Below are positions 20,640 through 32,305 of a DNA stretch of 64,000 nucleotides, one piece after another. The translations under genes and the position numbers were made by a program. The notes under the pieces are model-generated. The model worked only from the letters and a program-made list of their open reading frames with translations. It was not told the DNA's origin and did no database searches. The DNA is taken from NCBI GenBank assembly GCA_000310025.1, contig FN648905.1:422016-486015 (forward strand), written 5' to 3'. The stretch's first letter is position 1. Each line of letters starts with the position of its first letter. The stretch comes from Ectocarpus siliculosus. Its lineage: Eukaryota > Sar > Phaeophyceae > Ectocarpales > Ectocarpaceae.

Positions 20640-21200
20640 CGCGAACAACGCGTAAGGGTTGATGCTGTTGCCTACAAGCATCAACAGCCAAGGTACAGAC
20701 ATGGTCCGCTTACCCTTCCGAAGCTTGTTGTCGGAAACAACTTGCTTTGCCAACTGGCAGCGAAATGAGATCGAAAGGGTTGTTCGGAAGCTCTCCGAAG
20801 GGCCTACACCAATGCGTCAAGAAGCCAGTAGCAGCCAGGGGGCTGGACGGGAAATATGCACCACCTGGAGTCCATGCGTTGCAGTTTGCGTCTCCCCCCA
20901 GGACAAACCTTGCTTGCAGTCGTGTGATCTGGTCTGTGGGATGGATGTACTGAAGGCATGGACATTATGCATAGCGACGTGCCAGCTCCACATAGATGTA
21001 ATTTTTGTCGAGGGGGGATGTGTGCCGGTTGATAAATTGTCATATGATATTGTCGTGTCAGGCGAGCTCGGCCTTTGGATGACGATAGTCTGTCGTACGT
21101 GTTGTGCAGGTCGGATGATTTTGAAACTTCGTCCACAGTTGTGTCGACAGCGTTATCGTTGCCTCTCACAGTTTGGTGGGCGAGGCTGAGCAGGTTGGGG
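20640..21200 (-). pseudogene. Possible retroelement endonuclease remnant
   Basis: One minus-strand frame reads DKNYIYVELARRYA, a stop, then QYIHPTDQITRLQ and FVLGGDANCNAWTPGG. Later come FLTHW and GELPNNPF. The order resembles the GD-N core of endonuclease/exonuclease/phosphatase domains of non-LTR retrotransposons. Stops interrupt it, and the expected His-containing end is not clear. No reverse transcriptase lies next to it. The call rests on motif resemblance only. Confidence 0.35.
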
Positions 21201-22449
21201 CGTTATCGATGCGGGAAAATATGGTTCCTCGCCCAAGAGGTGCAAACGAAGATAGATCGATGTTCTTAGCGGTCATGCTAGCATCCTCCGGAGACTTGCT
21301 GAGCATGCCTATTCTGTCCTAGCGCATTAGGCCGCGGCTAGCATGGCGCTGTACCTTGCTCGGTTATGGAGAACTTCGTGGAGAAGAATTCCGTATGTCT
21401 AGCCTCCACGCGCACGGCGCGTTTGGCGACGCCAAGAGGAGAAAAACCACTGCTTTAATTCAATGTGAAGCGGATGCTCATGTTGGCAGAACCAAGCATT
21501 GCTTGCGTTGGGCGTCACTTTGTTCGAAAATCCCCACAGAGAAAGTCGACGTCTAGGTCAACGCAGAGGCACCGGCGTGTTCTCGTGCGTGCCGCTTTAG
21601 TGAGCTTAGAGAAATCGTTGCCGGCCTAAAAAACAATACAGTTTGTTTTAGGGGGGGGGGGGGGCAGAAACCAACCTTGTGCAGGATCGGAATATCCAGC
21701 CCTGACAGATATTTGAGTCAAAGAAAAAAATATTCCACAGCCTACAATCGGCTTCTTAGCTGCGCACCCCTCATAAGGTGTGCATGCATCATCAACAGTT
21801 CCGACCTCATAACAGCAATCGACCACATCACCCCTAAATTAATACGGCGGAACAATCCCGTTATAAACACGTTCCGGTATGACGTGAAATTACGAAAAAT
21901 TAACCTCCCGTCTGCAGACAATGACCAACCAGTTTTGTCATGGCAGCAAGTGTAAACACATGGAAATGCGCAGACATTTGTCGGAAGACGCGATTGTTGC
22001 ATATTATCCGTTGAGCTGAGATCCAAGCGTCGAACAAACGCCAAACATGTAGCTGTGAACGGCGCAACTCCGACAAGGTGTCGCCGTTATGATGTGTGAA
22101 TAAACCCTCTTACAGGTCATGCGATACAGGTCATGGGTCCAGAAAAAATCGCGTTCGCTCATTGAGAGAGGCTGCATAGTCCTGAAGGCCAAGGGGTGAC
22201 TTGGCTTCAGTGTGGAAAGGGGACACTTTCCGTGCTCAACCCAAGTCACGCAATTTTTCCAGTACTGCGCTATGAACAGTTTCACTCAACTGGATTAAGG
22301 ACCAGATCAGGGGGTCTGTGATATACCGCATAGACATATATACAAGGTCTCCAGGCTCGGGCGCCAGGCGCCCTCGCCTTCAGCTCAGCATTACGCTGAA
22401 AGGAAGGGTGGTGGGCGAAGACTGTGCACAGCATACCAAGGGCACAAAG
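21201..22449. other. Unassigned, with a G-run
   Basis: A run of 13 G lies at about 21651-21664. No gene, repeat match or splice-consistent exon was recognised. Confidence 0.5.
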
Positions 22450-23045
22450 CTGGAAAAGACGTTCACCTGTATATGTATAATGGTAGGCTACAGCAGCACC
22501 TACCTTCAATACTACAGCATCGTCGACAGTATTATTACAGAAGACAAACTTGCAGGTCCGTGAAGAAGCATTTTTTTCGTGAGATGGGCATGCATGCATA
22601 TGTCCGAACTCGTCAAGCTCAAAGCACAAGCTGTGGCGTACCACAACAATCAATAGACAAACAACCGGGTCCAATTCCTCAACACAGAAAAGTGTGGTAT
22701 CCACGAAATGTGATGTAGTGGTGGTATGACTAAAATTTGATCTACGACCGTTCACCTGTGAAAGGCAGGCAGGGAATGCTTTGTATTTCTTTGTAGGTGG
22801 CACACACCCCACAAACGTACGTATACTCTCTCTACCGTTCACCTGTACATGGTAGTGAATAGGCTACAGCAGCACCTTCTCAATAGTACAGCGTCGTTGA
22901 AAGTATTACAGGAGACAAACAAACTTACTTGCAGTTCCGTGAGATGTGCACGTATGCAGTATGTTCGAAAAACTCGAAGCACAAGCACCCTGTGGCGTAC
23001 CACCAAAAAAAGAAAATATGCTGGTTCCTTCCTACAGCAGTAGAC
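22450..23045 (+). repeat. Local direct duplication (about 200 bp, two copies)
   Basis: Copies at about 22450-22660 and 22828-23010 share GTTCACCTGTA, TAGGCTACAGCAGCACCT, AGTATTA(C)AG and TCCGTGA blocks in the same order. Spacing is about 375 bp. Open frames on the minus strand across this stretch are not supported as genes. Confidence 0.65.
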
Positions 23046-23334
23046 CACCTGTACTTGCAACTTGGAGGGTATGTATTTCAGGCATATATACGTTTCCATG
23101 AGGATACACGATGCACACCTACGTGACTTCAGTTAGCGTTGCTTACGCTAGAGAAGCCGACAGCATGCATGCATGCAGCGTGGGGGCACCACCTACAACA
23201 CATACCACATACGGACGGCAGTCTCAATCAATATCTCTTGCTGTACATACATGTATTCTGTCAGCTGTGCACTGTAGTAAAGACCACGGAGTTCTCCGAA
23301 ATCTTGTCCAATGGGCTACGTTATTCTTTTGACA
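23046..23334. other. Unassigned stretch
   Basis: I see no recognisable feature between the local duplication and the R2 copy. ATGCATGC runs occur near 23164-23176. Confidence 0.4.
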
Positions 23335-23745
23335 GACAGTCCCTTTCGTAGAAGCGCCTGGATGCAGGAGATTTAGTCGTACTTCACGGTGCTGTAACTC
23401 GGCTCGCCCTTGGAGTCTCGAGCTTGCGGCAGGGGCGCTGTGATCGTAAGATTGGCACGCCCACGTCGGCGAAGACGGCCGATAAAAATGTATAAACCGA
23501 TTTACCGCACCGCAACGTCTAGCTCAATGACTGAAAATATGGTTGCGGGGATTCACCGTGCTGTAACTCTACTCACCTTAGGAGTTTCGAGCTTGTGACA
23601 GGGGAGTTGTGATGTAGAGACTGTCCCGCTGCAGCGTGCAACGACCGCCGAAAAAAAAAGTCTAAAGACGACCGCGGACTGATGTACCGAAAAAAGCGTC
23701 TTGCTTTTAGAGTGCGATAACGGTTGAACTTTTGCGTCTCAGGCT
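23335..23745 (+). repeat. Repeat R2, full dimeric copy
   Basis: Both half-units are present. The first starts at CACGGTGCTGTAACTCGG (23385), the second at CACCGTGCTGTAACTC (23556). A common end block TTTTGCGTCTCAGG follows, shared with 32290 and, inverted, with 17240. Confidence 0.75.
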
Positions 23746-23764
23746 TCCGGCATGATGTAGCAAG

Positions 23765-24810
23765 ATTTGGTCACTTTTCATGCCTTGGGATTTCTTTCTC
23801 TCGCGACAACGAGTCCTTTCTCGCGATTCCTTCTCTTAACGCTCGTGCCCGGAGCTCGGCAGGCCTCCGTGGCGCGTGTGGTTGACAGGGAAAGTTGCGA
23901 AAACTGGTTCTACCCCGGGGGCGCGTTCCGCGCAGACAAAGCGTGGCGAACAAATTGTGAAACCCATCAAGAACGACAGTTTCAAATGTTTGCCTCTTGC
24001 TTCATCTCCACATTCATTCATTCGCTGATTCCGCATCCCTGTGACTCTTCGTGCCATCGCAATGTCCAACAGTACCTGAGTTTGCTCGTTTACACTTCGC
24101 AGCGGGTGAAACGCTGCTGCTGTAGACAAGTCTTGGCGCCGGTACCCGCAGTGTTTGACATGTTTTGTTTGTGGGTTCTCATTGGAAATCTGCCATCATC
24201 ACAAGACGACAATCTATGTAGACGACGTCTGATTTTTCGCTGGCAAGTTGGTTGTCCGCTCAAGCTGGCTTCAATGTCGAATACATGTCCGTTTTGTACG
24301 AAATACGAGGGTAAAATAACTGTCCATCGAAAATAAGATACACAACAGTTCCTCTTCGGGCAATGAGCATGTGGTCTTGCGTCACCCGCGGGAGGCTTAT
24401 CACCCACGTCCCGAAGGGAGACCTTGTATCCTGTGTGTTCTGCATTGTATATAGGAGTTAGTATGGCTAGATGCACAAACCTATACAAAACCTCTTACTG
24501 CTGTGCGGGTTTTAGACTTTGGGAGTCTGAGCGTGGTGTAGTAGAAAAGCCTCTAAACTATATGTACATGTAAGATTGGTCACTTTTCATGGTTCGGCGT
24601 TTCTTTCTCTCGCGGCAGCGAGTCTTTCTTGCGGTTCCTTCTCAGGGGAACGCAGGAGGCTCGTCGGTACATTAACGCCGTGCCCGGAGCTTGGCATGCC
24701 TCCGTGGCGCATGTGGTTGACGGCCAAAGTTGCGAAAACTGGCTCAAAACCCCGGGGACGCGTTCCGCGCTGACAAAGCCTGGCGAACCAATTCTGAAAC
24801 CTATCAAACA
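23765..24810 (+). repeat. Repeat R4, two direct copies
   Basis: Copies at 23765-23985 and 24577-24805 share TTGGTCACTTTTCATG, TTTCTTTCTCTCGCG, GTGCCCGGAGCT and AAAGTTGCGAAAACTGG in the same order. A third, weaker piece lies at 42020-42110 (GGGAACGCGGGAGGCTCG). The 590 bp between the copies has no recognised feature, and the pair does not look like LTRs of a retrotransposon. Confidence 0.65.
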
Positions 24811-26754
24811 CTCGCAAGGGTCTCTAACGTACCCTGGCGTCACTGTGTCGGCGCCACGGGCGCCGACAGCGAACGAAAACAACCAAGGCGGTCGAAAAAA
24901 ATGCGTATTTGCCCGGGCTCGTTCCACGTGCGTCATCACCAGTCTGTCGAGGGACCGTTCAAAGAGTACTTTATTTTGAAGTAGAAAAAATGAGGAGGAG
25001 GGACGTTTTGCCAACACTGCTCTGTCGTGTGCGATGCTTCTATCTCTTCATCGAATCACCCCACACCCAAACCGTTTGCACCCAAGCCAAATCCGTGAGT
25101 GCAGATGACAGCGCCGGAGGTTTGACCTCGGTACGCCTGCTACATAGTGAGATACGTGCATGGGTGTCATCGGCCTCGGGTTGATGCACTTTCTTGTCAG
25201 TTGGAGAGCAATGAAACAATTTTGTTTCTCCGCTTGGCTGAGCTCGTGGGCAAACGGCTTCTATTTTGCACCCCAGGTAGGCGCCCATCGCTAGTATCCA
25301 CCCACAGTGTTGACGCAATACAACTCGGGGGGGGACGCCCCTTGTACAACTGCGTCATGCTCACTTTTCGCCACACCTCGGCATTTTCTATGGACCAAGT
25401 GGCCGTTGTGCCTTTATCAACTTCAAGCACAAGAGAGGAACAACACGCCGCTTTTTCAACATTCAAGATATTTCCCCCATAAATCGCGATACTGCAAATC
25501 TTCGTGGAGATATATTGTGAGCAAATCTTGGGTCAAAATGCCACGATATATTTGCATATTATGTTTCCATAAAGAAGGGTCTAACCCTGACCAATCCTGT
25601 CCTATTCTCCCACAACACACCACACCCCAAGCCTGGCTGTTGTGGTGTGCAGTGGGTAGGTGTACGTCGCTGTGTGTACCGAGCTGCTAATGGAGCGGGC
25701 TTTTCCTGTGCACCATCACCCCTCCCTGGTGTAATCACGACGCCTATACACCTCTCTCTAATTTGTATGGGCTTAATTCTGAGTCACAGTAACAGCCAAC
25801 ACAATATGGAATATATAGACTTTACTGATAACCATACTAATCCCTACTTGCATACAATAAAAGCCTTGACCAAACTCAATAAGGTGCCCAAAAAAATGGT
25901 CGGGGGGGGGGGGGGGGGGGGTGCTTCACTTATTTGAATCCACGTGCCCTCTAGCAACAAGGGGACCCGCGGCTTGGGAGATTGTGTAGGCCCAGGAGAG
26001 GTACACAGGCAGTACACAGCCACCTCACACAAGCATGGGACCAAGGTTTCCCAAGCACGTTTTACGCAGCGGGGCATAGTGACGACCGCGGTGCATAATA
26101 AACAGGAATTTGAGTGCTGTCCGCCCAAAGTGTCCCCATTTGAGCTTCCAGTACTAGGAGGGTTAAACGCAGTTCATTTGACGTCACAAACGATACAGGT
26201 GTAAGACCACGACGACAAGACGTTTAATGGACAAAATCGGATCCCAGCATTGCACTTTAGTACGTGCGCTTAAGAATACCGTGATTTAACGCTTATTTCC
26301 ATCATTTGTTGAGGCAAGGGCCCGTGTTCCCGAACCATACCGCTACTGCTGCGGGACATTCAAAGGCTCAGAACTCAGTCTCAAAGATTGCACCCTACGA
26401 TGATTTATGTTCAGGTACACTGCACTGTTGATGAGGCCGCTTTGTACGACTATATATAGCCCTCCCTCGGTGGGAACCACTCACGGATTTCGAATTCAGT
26501 TTCATGCAGACAGCACCACTCACAGAGGCTAAACCTAATGTTGGAGCAGGAATCGATCGAACTTTCCCCAGCCTAGCCGTGGGTCTCGGTGCGGCACCTG
26601 CGGCGTCCAACTCCATGCATAAACACGCTGAAGTCGGTCACGAACGCAGCCCAGAACGTTTTGATACGGTTTCAAACGGATGCCAGACCTCCACAACAAC
26701 AGCAATTGAAACCATCTACTGAGAAACACGTTGAGCCCACTCACCTGCAGCAAG
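24811..26754. other. Unassigned, with a 20-G run
   Basis: A run of 20 G lies at 25902-25921. Several open frames of 90-130 codons overlap one another on both strands. None shows a recognised motif or consistent splice borders. Confidence 0.5.
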
Positions 26755-26815
26755 TTGTCCGTGCCTGGCGAAGCAGAGGCACGAGCGTGCGAAGAACAGG
26801 AGATATCACGAGCAG
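26755..26815 (+). repeat. Short dispersed block (EAEARA-type)
   Basis: The block GCGAAGCAGAGGCACGAGCG recurs in variant form at 1760-1785 and 42930-42950. In one frame it reads GEAEARACEEQEIS, and the open frame continues to 26988 with an alanine-rich helix-like stretch. On the minus strand a GTGAGT donor follows CTGCAG at about 26744-26749. It could be an exon relic; I do not recognise the family. Confidence 0.35.
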
Positions 26816-29800
26816 CGGAGACCGCGGCATTGGCAGCAGCAACAGCGTATGGTGCCATTTTTGTAGCAAACAGTGCAGTCCAAGAGAGACAGGAACAGAA
26901 CACGCACGAACGGACACTATCAGCAACGGTTAGACGAAGCCGGTGTACCATCTCTCAAGACTGCTGTTGTCGAGATGCTTGTTCGTGAAAGGCCAAAGCT
27001 TGTGTCTCCGCAAGTCGGGCTTGGGCGAAAAGGTTGCGCATCGTTGCACACGCATCGCAGACGAATAACAAATTAAGTGACGAGGTCGACAGTTGCTCTA
27101 CCGGCTCCACAGATGCAGGACAGATGAACGGCTTTTGAACAGTTTTAGTTTTCACAGCTAGCGACCACCGAAGGCATATCAGTATGTGAAGGCTGCCTGC
27201 CTTGGCTTCGATGCCTAGTGGGGGTCGAACTGAAGCACTTGATGCTATCGCACGGGGGCGCAAACTTGAGGGATGCGCGACGCAAGGAAAGAAAACTGTC
27301 CCTCGCAACAACAGCAAATCTCCATGAGTGGAAGCTGATATCAAGTTAAAGAAGTAACCAACGAGAAGCCGGGTCTTGGAGCACAGCCCAATAAAAAAAA
27401 CGATTTCACGAATGAAGCAAAACGAAGTAAGAATATACTGTCCGAGTTGGTATTCGTTGTCCTGTAAACGTTCGAAGATTAACTTGGTGGTAACACGGCC
27501 GGAGCTGCACTTTTAGCTACAACCATCCACGGATTCACGTGATATCTTTCCCTGTCATGAATCACGAATCACAGCGCTACACATCCGATACACTGTATCA
27601 GCAGACCCAACCGGGATTACAGTGAAGTATTACACACCCGGTGAAGACACATTCGGGTCAGGACAGGGTGTGAGGCCATATATTACCTCTCACATGTCTT
27701 GAGCATAGACGTTTGAGTGCCCACGACTGCTTCCCCATTGTATATACTTCCAAGTATGTTCTACTACGAAGGTTACTGCTGCTGCTGTGTACTGCTGTAC
27801 GACTCCTCACTATTTCCAGGTGCACTACACGAGCTTGTAGAAAGGCGGTGCCGCCTTGAGATCCGCGGTTGCTTGTGATACAGAAGGAATAGGAGCAGTA
27901 CAGGCTCGCAACGTGAAAAATCGGGTCTTGTTTCATCGCGCTACCCACTGTTGGGGTTGTGATGACAGCTTTTGGCATAGGATCCACCGCTGAGCTGTGT
28001 TTATCAACCCTATGTTCTATTTTCTTGTTTGTCATGAAATTTTTCTACGCCTTTTAATATATTTGTTCACTGCGGGCCCTTACTACCACTACCATACTGC
28101 TGCAAAATATCTTCTTAGTTGCCGCGTTGTATTTTGTGCTGCTAGCTAGCCTCTGTCTGCTACATACAGCTGTGCCCCGAACTGACAGCAGGAGCAGCAG
28201 CAGCGCGCGGCGCGCTGCTTCCATGTCCCACATGTCCCTCCTTCTCTGTGTGCAACGTGCTGTGTGTTGCCGAAATCCAGACGCATATGTGCCTGCGGTG
28301 CCCCTCTCCCGACTTCGTCGTTCCCGCTCGCGCACCCCTTTGGTGACAACCTGCTCCCTGTTTTCTGCTCATCTGGCATAGGTCCCTGGTGCACACCACA
28401 TGATAGCTCATATAGCACGGACAGTCACGCTTCGCCTCTAGAAATTTCAGCACGCGACCTGCAGTGGCACGTACAAGGGCGCATGCTGCACAGTAGTGGG
28501 GCACTATGTGCATGGCGAGATTTGTGTGTGAGAAATGTTCCAATCACATTATTAGTCTCTCCCTTCCGGGCTGAAAATGACTTGGTTTTTGAGTAGGGCT
28601 CGTTTGTTCATTTCTCACCCCTGCCTGACGAAATATGACCTGGTTTGACATAGCGCTCAAAAATCACTTGATTTCAACGTTGCGTTGCACTGAAGCTGCC
28701 GCGATTCCGTCAGCTCGACGAGGCAAGCCGTAAGGCTTCCGTCTAATAGAGATTTTGGTCACGCGAGGTCACCGACAAGAGGGAACGGCCCGGACGTTTG
28801 TGAGCGTAGAAAAAAACAGCCTCACTTCGTGTGACATGTCTGTCACATCGCATCACATCAACTTTTTTAGTGGCGGCGGAGACCCCCAACTTGCATTTAG
28901 GGAAAAATAGAGCCAACGTGTCCGGGGTCCCATCTGCGTCCCGCTATTCTTCCCCCCTCCGCCGCCGCCGCCTGTCCGCGGGCGCCCACGATACGGATGG
29001 CGCAGGGCTGCTCTCCCATCCGGTGACGAGGTGGACGAATAAATTATTGACGTTGACCCTTGTCACATTGATTCTCGGAACTGAAACAAGAGAGAACCAA
29101 CGTCATGTCACCGCATCACCAAACGAGAGAAACATCGAAAAAATATGTCGCTATCGCTGCTGTATGCATTTGTTTTTAGGTGGAACATGATGTTGCCGCC
29201 CACAACTGCCACAAGCGATTCTGTGCACATGTATGGCTACCTCCTGTCACAGTATTCCTCGGAAGTTATTTCTTCTGCCCGTCCGATCTATTTTGAACGC
29301 AAAACAAGGGAAAAGAGCGGAGGGAGAACAAAACGTGTCAAGATCGAGACGACATCCACCCGAGCGCTTTTTCTCCCCCGAAAAAACGAAAAAAATAATA
29401 AGCGACAGCTCAATCAATTCGTCACACAGTCACGCTAATAGAGCTCTACCGAGCGCATACGATTAAGATTCGCGACGCTGATTGGACGAGACACTGCTGT
29501 GTTCCGCTCCGAACTAACATCTTTGTGTACGTACTTTCGTCGTGTCGGGGTTTCGTTGCGTAGAGAGAACTTTGATGTTTTGTGGTGCGTGTCTTTCATC
29601 CAGCCTGGATGCACCGCCAGTCACTGCTGAGCGTAGTGTTTCTTCCACCCACATCCATCTCACATCCATATCCGACGCGCAGCGCGATTGATACGAATCT
29701 GTGGGTGCTTTTTATGCATCAAAAGCTTTGTCCACCCATCAAAGCTGTCAAGTTCGTGGTGGTGTTTCACATTTTTTTTAGCAAACAAATATTTGATTCT

Positions 29801-30190
29801 TGCCCGTATCATCACCACTCAAGGCTGTCAAGTTGGTGCTGTATCATAATACCTTTCTGTTCCACAGTCATAATCACATCAACTCTCGGTGAGTTAGCAT
29901 TATTGTGTTGTTTTTAGGTGTGTAATTTCGCTCATCATTACACTACATTTTCGGTGAGACTCTCACTATTAATTACTATTCTAAATGAATAAATATTCCA
30001 TTGCCCGTACGAATACATACGAAATATCACATACCTTTTGTTCACTCTTTGTTCCATCGGTGGTTTTGTGAAGAGGGCGTCACACCCATCACCACACACA
30101 TCAACCTTCGGTGAGATTACAGCTCCACGTCTGCGGCAAATAATCGTATCGTCTGCCCGATGTTGGAAATTGCTTTTTTGACTTGAAAAT
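26816..30190. other. Unassigned stretch
   Basis: No gene or large repeat was recognised. A CAG-rich tract lies at about 28188-28204. The pieces GGCTGTCAAGTT and AAGCTGTCAAGTTC recur about 75 bp apart near 29745 and 29823. Confidence 0.45.
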
Positions 30191-30194
30191 TGTT

Positions 30195-30475
30195 TTTTTT
30201 TCGGCTCCGTGTGTATGTCCCCGGTTTGACAACTGAACGGCTGTAGGTTTCTGTACTTTTTAATTCAAACCGTCGCTTGCTCTGTGTACCCCCACTGCTC
30301 ACGCCGTCCGCTTTGCGTAGAGGTTTTTCACATTAATTTAATCCGGCTCTGTGTGTAGGTCCCCGGTTTGACAACTGAACGGCTGTGTAGGTTTCAGCAC
30401 TTCTGTATTCACAGTCGCTTCCTCTGTGATCCCCCACCGCTCACCACGCCGTGGGCTGTGTAGGCTTTTCTGTAC
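30195..30475 (+). repeat. Tandem duplication, about 140 bp unit, two copies
   Basis: Units at about 30200-30330 and 30343-30475 share CCCCGGTTTGACAACTGAAC, GTCGCTT and a CCCAC(T/C)GCTCAC block. No coding signal is seen. Confidence 0.75.
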
Positions 30476-30488
30476 TACCCTAATAGTC

Positions 30489-31170
30489 GGAGACATGGCG
30501 CCGGGGTGCGCAAGAACATACCAGAACGGCATGATATAATTCGATATACGCACCGGGGTCGGTGAGATCGCACCCAAGATTGAGCTCCTTTTCAGCTGCC
30601 GGAATGAGGTACATGCGCGTACATTTACATGTGGGGACGGTGTCAGCGGAGCGCCACTCGTATATGTACGAATGCATGGACGCGGTTTCACGCGGGATGC
30701 CAGTAGTTTTCGTTTTTAATTGGTATGGAAGTTGCCAAGCGTACGCTCAACCAAACACACAACGTACAAGCCGCGACCTACCCCACCTTACACAACACGA
30801 AAAAACTACGTACTGCTGCCCGAAACGAAAGCGGGAGACAACTAATACCGTATATACCGGTACCTCAGATGGAAACGACATTGTTTGTTGTCGTCAAGCC
30901 ACAGCCGAACTCGCATTTTGCAGTAACAGTGCGCTCGCGACGAGATGCTTGCTGAACACAAGACCACTTGCTGCATGGAAAGCGGTAACGTACCAGCCTA
31001 CGTTGCCAATACTGGTGTGCTTCCAACCAGCAACACCGGTACCTACACGTTTGGTTCCATACTGATATCAATACTAGTAAGATGGCACCGGGGTGCGTGC
31101 ATACAACACCTGTGTGTATTTCATCGGGGATCGCACCGGTCGGAGAGATCGCACCGGGGTGTCTTAAAAA
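30489..31170 (+). repeat. Repeat R6, two copies
   Basis: Pieces at 30489-30575 and 31078-31170 share ATGGC(A/G)CCGGGGTGCG and the block GGTGAGATCGCACC / GGAGAGATCGCACCGGGGTG. A longer inverted copy with several internal GAGATCGCACC units lies at 44335-44605. The DNA between the pieces is unassigned. Confidence 0.6.
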
Positions 31171-31209
31171 AAAACTAAACGAAAAGAATTATTGCGTCTC
31201 CAATCCTGA

Positions 31210-31445
31210 ACACAAAAAAAAAAATACAAACCCAAGCAACACCCTTAACCCAACAGTTTTTATACCGCATATTTCCATAACCAGGTCAAGAGCTTTCCAC
31301 GTGGTATGCATTTTACGTCTTATCGCGTCGCCAAACCTGAAAAATGAAAAATACCTAACACACAGACACACGCAACACCCCAACCCAGTAGTTTTTATAC
31401 CGCATATTTCCACAACGAGGTCAAGAGCTTCCCACTAGTAACATT
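31210..31445 (+). repeat. Tandem duplication, about 130 bp unit
   Basis: Two copies share TTTTTATACCGCATATTTCC, GGTCAAGAGCTT and CATTTTACGTCT, starting near 31256 and 31390. Confidence 0.75.
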
Positions 31446-31849
31446 TTACGTCTCTCATTAACTTTCGTGTCCACCTTACACGGAGAGCGGTGGAGCAAAC
31501 GAAGGACGGGGGGGGGGCATAGCCCCCCGCGTCCGGAGCCCTTGTTAATTATATCTCTTGATCTACGTTAACCATTGTCATTCCGACTTTTCCATCAAAA
31601 CTGTGGGATGACTCGAAAGGCCAGAAACTGGTTGAACGCTTTGTTCCAGTGGGGGTATATCCGACCGTTGGCGGGTGTATCCGGCATGAGGCAGATTAGT
31701 AGCAAGCAGACAGCGTGCAAAGGCGCGTGCCTGGCGCGCTGGTCAGTAGCCACACATATTGGTATAATCTATATAGCATTTGAGTGAAAAGCTTGCAGGG
31801 AGACTGCGTCACCTCAATTTGATTACAAGCTAGCAGGCGAATGAGCGTA
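31446..31849. other. Unassigned, with a G/C-run pair
   Basis: The stretch GACGGGGGGGGGGCATAGCC at about 31506 is followed by CCCCCCGCG. No gene was recognised. Confidence 0.4.
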
Positions 31850-32305
31850 GCGATTCTTTAGAGTTGACAATACCGTGCGTGCGTAGATTCGCCGTGGTGC
31901 AGGAGATTTGAGAGATTGGAGCGTTTTTCACGGTGCTGTAACTCGCCTCGCTCTTGGGGTCTCGAGCTCGCGACAGGGGCGTTGTGATCGTAACAATAGC
32001 ACACTTAGGTCGGCGAAGACAGCCGAAAAAACGTGTAACACCAGTTCAAACCGACTAACCGATTTACCGCACCACAACGTCTAGCTCAATGACATATGGT
32101 TTCGTGCATTCACAGTGCTGCAACTCTACTCGCCTTCGAAGTTTCGATCTCGCGACAGGGGCATTGTGAGGGAGAGACTGGCCCGCTCCGGTGTGCGAAG
32201 TCCGGCGAAAAATAAGTCTGAGGGCGACCGCAGGCCGGTGTACCGAAAAAAATCGTCTTGATTTTAGAGTGCAAAAATGGTTGAATTCTTGCGTCTCAGG
32301 GCGCA
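31850..32305 (+). repeat. Repeat R2, full dimeric copy
   Basis: This copy has the upstream block GATTCTTTAGAG also present at 880, half-units starting at CACGGTGCTGTAACTCGCC (31929) and CACAGTGCTGCAACTC (32111), and the end block TTCTTGCGTCTCAGG. Confidence 0.75.

Noticed and set aside
22282..22842. 186-codon minus frame
   Set aside because: It spans a local duplication whose second copy is not open in the same frame.
23767..24336. 189-codon plus frame
   Set aside because: Its first third is repeat R4, present in another frame 810 bp later, and the rest has no motif.
23765..24810. LTR retrotransposon with R4 as LTRs
   Set aside because: The copies differ by large indels, lack TG...CA ends, and the interior has no gag, pol or primer binding site.
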